From Dryas octopetala (taxonomy: Eukaryota > Streptophyta > Magnoliopsida > Rosales > Rosaceae), in the NCBI GenBank assembly GCA_963921425.1, contig OY992840.1, positions 8,372,501-8,436,500 of the forward strand: a stretch of 64,000 nt of DNA, written 5' to 3'. Position 1 is the stretch's first letter. Each line of letters begins with the position of its first letter. Shown here piece after piece: positions 60,663 through 64,000 of the stretch. Made by a program: the position numbers and the translations under genes. The notes under the pieces were generated by a model that was not told the origin of the DNA, did no database searches, and saw nothing but the letters and a program-made list of their open reading frames with translations.

Positions 60663-60938
60663 ATAGAGTTATATATAAACTTAGTATATAACTATATAGT
60701 TAGTAACTTAGTATAGTTAGTTATATATAACTATATAGTTAATAACTTAGTATATAGTTGTATACATACTACAATAGTTATATATAACTATATAAGTAAT
60801 ATAGAGTTATATATAAACTTAGTATATAACTATATAGTTAGTAACTTAGTATAGTTAGTTATATATAACTATATAGTTAATAACTTAGTATATAGTTGTA
60901 TACATACTACAATAGTTATATATAACTATATAAGTAAT
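60663..60938. repeat. 138-bp perfect tandem duplication in AT-rich DNA
   Basis: 60663-60800 and 60801-60938 appear identical by eye (unit starts ATAGAGTTATATATAAAC and ends ATATAAGTAAT). Each unit itself contains several TATATAACTATATA and TTAGTATATAG motifs. Confidence 0.92.
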
Positions 60939-61024
60939 ATATAATTATAGTAGTATACTAGTATATACTATAGTAGTATATAGTTATATATATACTATAC
61001 TCATTACTCTATAGTAGTTATATA

Positions 61025-61200
61025 TAGGGCTGCCCATCGGTCGGATCGAATCGGTAAATGGCCTTACCGATTCGATTACCAACATTTTCGGTAATTCAAT
61101 TTGGATGCCGATTACCAAATCGATTTTTTCGGTAATCGGTAATTTTCGGATACTTCAATTTTCGGTAATTTTCGGTATTTTCGGTATTTTGGTAAACAAT
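61025..61200 (+). mobile_element. hAT-like terminus
   Basis: TAGGGCTGCCCATCGGTCGG followed by repeated TTCGGTAAT/ATTACCGA motifs, a common form of plant non-autonomous hAT ends. The partner end was not found. Confidence 0.45.
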
Positions 61201-61977
61201 GTTCATTATAGCTTACAGCAGAAAAAAAAAATTATAAACAAAAAAATCCAAGCCTTTTAGGCCTTTTCCCTGCGCACACACACACACACATTACACAACC
61301 AGCAAGACATATCAGCATTAAGAATCCAATATAACAATTAGCATTAAGAATCCAATCAATTATATATATATATTAAATTATTAATATTACAATTAGATTA
61401 CACAACCAGCACAAACAACCAGCAAGCATATCAGCATATCCAAAGATCAAATTATCAAGTATATCAGTATATCAGTATATCCAAAAATCAAATTATCACA
61501 TATCCAAAGATCAAATTATCAAGTATCAACTATTGAGATTATAAACTATTAAAAAAACCCAAATTAACCCAAATTAACTAGAATAATCCAGAAATTACAA
61601 TAAACCCAAATTAATAAGAACAAAGTTTACAATTCAGAAAATAAACTACTAAATAAAATATTGAAGATCACTCTCTAAACTTCAAGGTCAAGGCTTCAAG
61701 ACCTGGGGCTGCAGCATATCAACTTCCCAGGGGTGCTTATGTAATTTGCTGAAATATGAAGAGACAAGATTTGAGTGTATAAAAAGTAACCACTGTGCTG
61801 ATAAGAACATAAATAAATAATGATACATATGAATGAAAAATTGTAATAATGTATGGATTAGTTATTTTTCCATTCTGTTAGGGACTGGAAAACATATTAT
61901 TATTTGTAAATTGTGATTATCCTATTAATAATGCTAATTAAAATGAGCATTTCCTGTTGGATAGACTTTTCACTAAC

Positions 61978-62082
61978 CTCGCTTACTCTTCTTCGAATTG
62001 CAGCATCAATACATTTGATGACCCTTTCCTTCTCTCCTTCAGTATCAAGGGTGCAACCATCCATGTGACGAATAAAATACTC
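61978..62082 (-). pseudogene. Exon-sized fragment of an ACT-repeat (ACR) gene
   Basis: 35 codons on the minus strand (EYFIRHMDGCTLDTEGEKER, then VIKCIDAAIRRRVSE) match the segment between ACT domains of plant ACR proteins (typically EYYIRH-DG-x-GEKERVIKCLEAAIRRRVSEG). An acceptor-like TTGAAG lies before and a donor GAG|GTTAGT after. No adjoining ACR exon (the GLxLELC continuation or the upstream LTDMxYVVFHA) was found nearby. It is either a relic exon or part of a much-decayed gene. The match is from memory. Confidence 0.55.
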
Positions 62083-63434
62083 CTTCAATTAATTATATGC
62101 ATCATTGATCAGTTAGTTTAATCAAATCTTCAAGGGGTTTCAAGACATCTGAATTAAATGGAATAATGGTTTCTGTATCTCATATCTTTTGAAAGAAACC
62201 ATAACTACTGCTTCAAACAGAAAATTAATTAACTAGATACTTAGCAATATAGGACACATGAAAGGATCACACAAGTAAGTAGATATTCAAACATGTTATG
62301 GTGGAAAAATTTATTGCCTCAAAATCAGATAATGTTATGCAATAACTGAGGAAAATGTGATGTGTACTTAATGATATATACTACTCCCTGCAGGGTTGCA
62401 TTTGGTTTTGACAAGGGAACTGTGATGATTAAAATGAATGCTTCTCATACTTGGGATTCTGTGGACCTCTAAGCTTAGAAGGAAAATTTGAAGGAATAAA
62501 GGCATCTCATGCTGCAATTTATAGTGTCTGCTATGAAGGGGTAGAATAATGGAATGATTAATTTCACCTAAGCCTTGTTGCTACTGCTATTAACCTATTA
62601 CTGTTGTATGATATGAACTATAAGTGGCCAATACAAATTTATCTTTGTGTATTTGTAGTGTTTCCCAGGAGGAACAAATTGTAAGGATCAGTAGACTAAT
62701 TTCTAATGGATTGTATTATGTGTGCTCTTTATCAAATTATACTGGCCCATGGTGAATATAGTAAATCGAGTATATATATACATCTTTCAACTGCAAATTC
62801 CCTGCAATAAACCCTATAACATCACCCAAGCAAAGTAGTTTTCTTTGATGACACAAAATTGATCTGCAAAAGCATTTTTCTTTTTGTTTATAAATGAACC
62901 AAGTAAAATTGAATATGCAGAAATTCATGCTGAAAGTTCCTACACTTAGAATTTTCATAAGCAATTTCCTGCAGTGGATATGAAAATTCATAAGCAATTT
63001 CACTTGTGGCCCTGCTTTGGCAATTATATTCAAAATCTCAATTTTTTATCTCCATGTCAATCTTTCAAATACAACCTGAAATCTAAATGGTCTCTCTACC
63101 AGAAGTTTCAAAAACTAGATTAGCACTCTCCAATATATTAAAAGCCAGATCTAAATGGTATATGAATGAATCTCACAGAATATTTACCAATGCACAATCT
63201 TGTCCACCATATATTTCAGAAGGGAATCAGAATTAGATATGCAAATCTGAACTAACATTCATCTTGTGGCAGATAGATATGCAATAAATATTGTAACTTT
63301 AGCATACATAGTTCAGTCAAGAAATTTATTAGATACCAGATTACATTGGTGAACAGACTTCATTGATCATCAGGGTATCACTTCAACATGTCTTGGCTTC
63401 AGGTTAAATTGCTGCAAGTGACTGTTTCTGAGCC
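62083..63434. other. AT-rich DNA upstream of the ACR fragment
   Basis: No recognisable exons on either strand. If the ACR fragment belongs to a transcript that starts near 63.9 kb, this would be intronic. Confidence 0.4.
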
Positions 63435-63910
63435 TGCGTAAATTAGTACAAAATCCAAATATTAATTCATAAACAAGATAAAGAGATTGACAGATGAATA
63501 AAACTACAAAATCAAATGTAAACAAATCGAAGCTATAACCTGGGTGATAGAGACAGAGTGTATGGTTTCTGGGAGATCGAAACTCGGTGAGAGAGAGAGA
63601 GAGTCTGAGTGAGTTTCTGATTTCTGCGTTTTTGGTGAGACTCTCTCGAAGGCGGCGAGAGAGAGGCGAAGGCGAGGGGAAGAGAGAGGCGAAGGCGAGG
63701 GCGAGAGAGAGGCGAAGGCGAGGCGAGAGAGGCGAAGGCGAGGCGAGAGAGAGGCGAAGGCGAGGGTGAAGGCGGCGACTCGGCGAGAGAGGGTCTGAGT
63801 GAGAGAGAGGCGAAGGCGAGGCGAGAGAGAGGCGAAGGCGAGGCGAGAGAGGGTCTGAGTGAGGCTAGGCGGCTAGGGTTATCTATTTTGAGTTCTGAAT
63901 CGAGAGCGTT
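63360..63910 (-). other. Leader-like first exons on the minus strand
   Basis: Minus strand: AACCCTAGCCGCCTAGCC near 63880, then a CT/CGCC-rich tract, then TATCACCCAG|GTTATAG (donor near 63539), and an acceptor TTTACGCAG|GCTCAGAAAC near 63434. The arrangement resembles a plant 5' UTR with a first intron. No long coding frame follows. Pro/Ser/Leu-rich frames here come from the repeat. Confidence 0.4.
63655..63855. repeat. GAGAGAGGCGAAGGCGAG minisatellite
   Basis: About ten units of an 18-20 bp repeat built from GAGAGA and GGCGAAGGCGAG, interrupted twice by GAGAGGGTCTGAGTGAG. Confidence 0.95.
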
Positions 63911-64000
63911 CACTGATTTGTGTTTGTGTTTTAGACTTTTAGTGATTTTCTATTTTTTTTTTTTTTTTGACCAAAGTTATTTTCTGTTTTAGTTTGAAAT

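Larger units (their letters stand above)
58511..61977. other. AT-rich terminal intergenic region
   Basis: No gene recognised. It contains dispersed repeats (59310-59420 and 59440-59700), hAT-like termini (60214, 61025), a very AT-rich block (60400-61020) with a 138-bp perfect duplication, and CA/TCAG-rich low-complexity DNA (61270-61500). The plus frame 59592-59918 is not supported by any family. Confidence 0.5.

Noticed and set aside
60214-61200. A single complete hAT element bounded by the two hAT-like termini
   Set aside because: Both termini face the same direction and no TSD or inverted partner was found, so I list them only as termini.
63533-63913. Pro/Ser/Leu/Ala-rich minus-strand frame of 126 codons
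   Set aside because: It comes from the GGCGAAGGCGAG minisatellite and looks like an untranslated leader, not a protein.
1-64000. CRISPR arrays, tRNA genes, rRNA genes, bacterial-type operons
   Set aside because: None seen. The window is plant nuclear DNA, and direct repeats present are microsatellites, minisatellites or transposon sequence.

Overview
This is a nuclear plant genome window. The gene set (plastid ClpR subunit, expansin-like B, SUVH methyltransferase, receptor-like protein), the AAACCCTA leader motifs, the U6 gene with a plant upstream sequence element, and GT-AG introns in AT-rich DNA all point to a dicot, probably a woody rosid. The sequence alone does not fix the genus. Exon and intron limits were read by eye and cross-checked by reading-frame arithmetic.

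Layout from left to right: CLPR4 (+, 7 exons, 99-3432); an expansin-like B gene (+, 4 exons, 6786-8869); a hAT transposon with a complete-looking three-exon transposase (-, 10343-12641); glucosamine-6-phosphate N-acetyltransferase GNA1 (-, single-exon CDS, 14666-15127); a complete U6 snRNA gene with Pol III promoter (-, 17329-17430); CNOT11 of the CCR4-NOT complex (-, 12 exons, 19618-25849), which carries a LINE remnant and small hairpin elements in its introns; a 6.5 kb repeat-rich gap that opens with a hAT element (26135-27562) holding a nested long-inverted-repeat element; an SUVH5/6-type H3K9 methyltransferase (-, 1092 aa, 32642-35920); about 7 kb of intergenic DNA with fold-back elements; TCP-1 alpha / CCT1 (+, 17 exons, 43219-51701); a truncated Cf-type receptor-like protein (-, 52871-54925); a partial pseudogene copy of CCT1 exons 13-14 (56292-58403) fused to sequence from the receptor-like protein's 3' flank; and an AT-rich terminal region with a short ACT-repeat (ACR) gene exon and a GA/GGCGAAG-rich leader-like sequence on the minus strand.

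The host genes are mostly housekeeping and are not functionally linked: plastid proteolysis, UDP-GlcNAc synthesis, splicing RNA, mRNA deadenylation, heterochromatin, cytosolic protein folding. No operon-like or clustered pathway is visible. The most notable structures are a 979-bp fold-back element with a 430-bp G-rich core inside a hAT element (both with perfect target-site duplications), a 102-residue in-frame tandem duplication in the SUVH protein, a GC-AG intron in CCT1 that carries a hairpin element, and a local CCT1/receptor-like-protein segmental duplication whose relative timing can be partly read from a nested tandem repeat. I did not find a convincing wholly new biological system.
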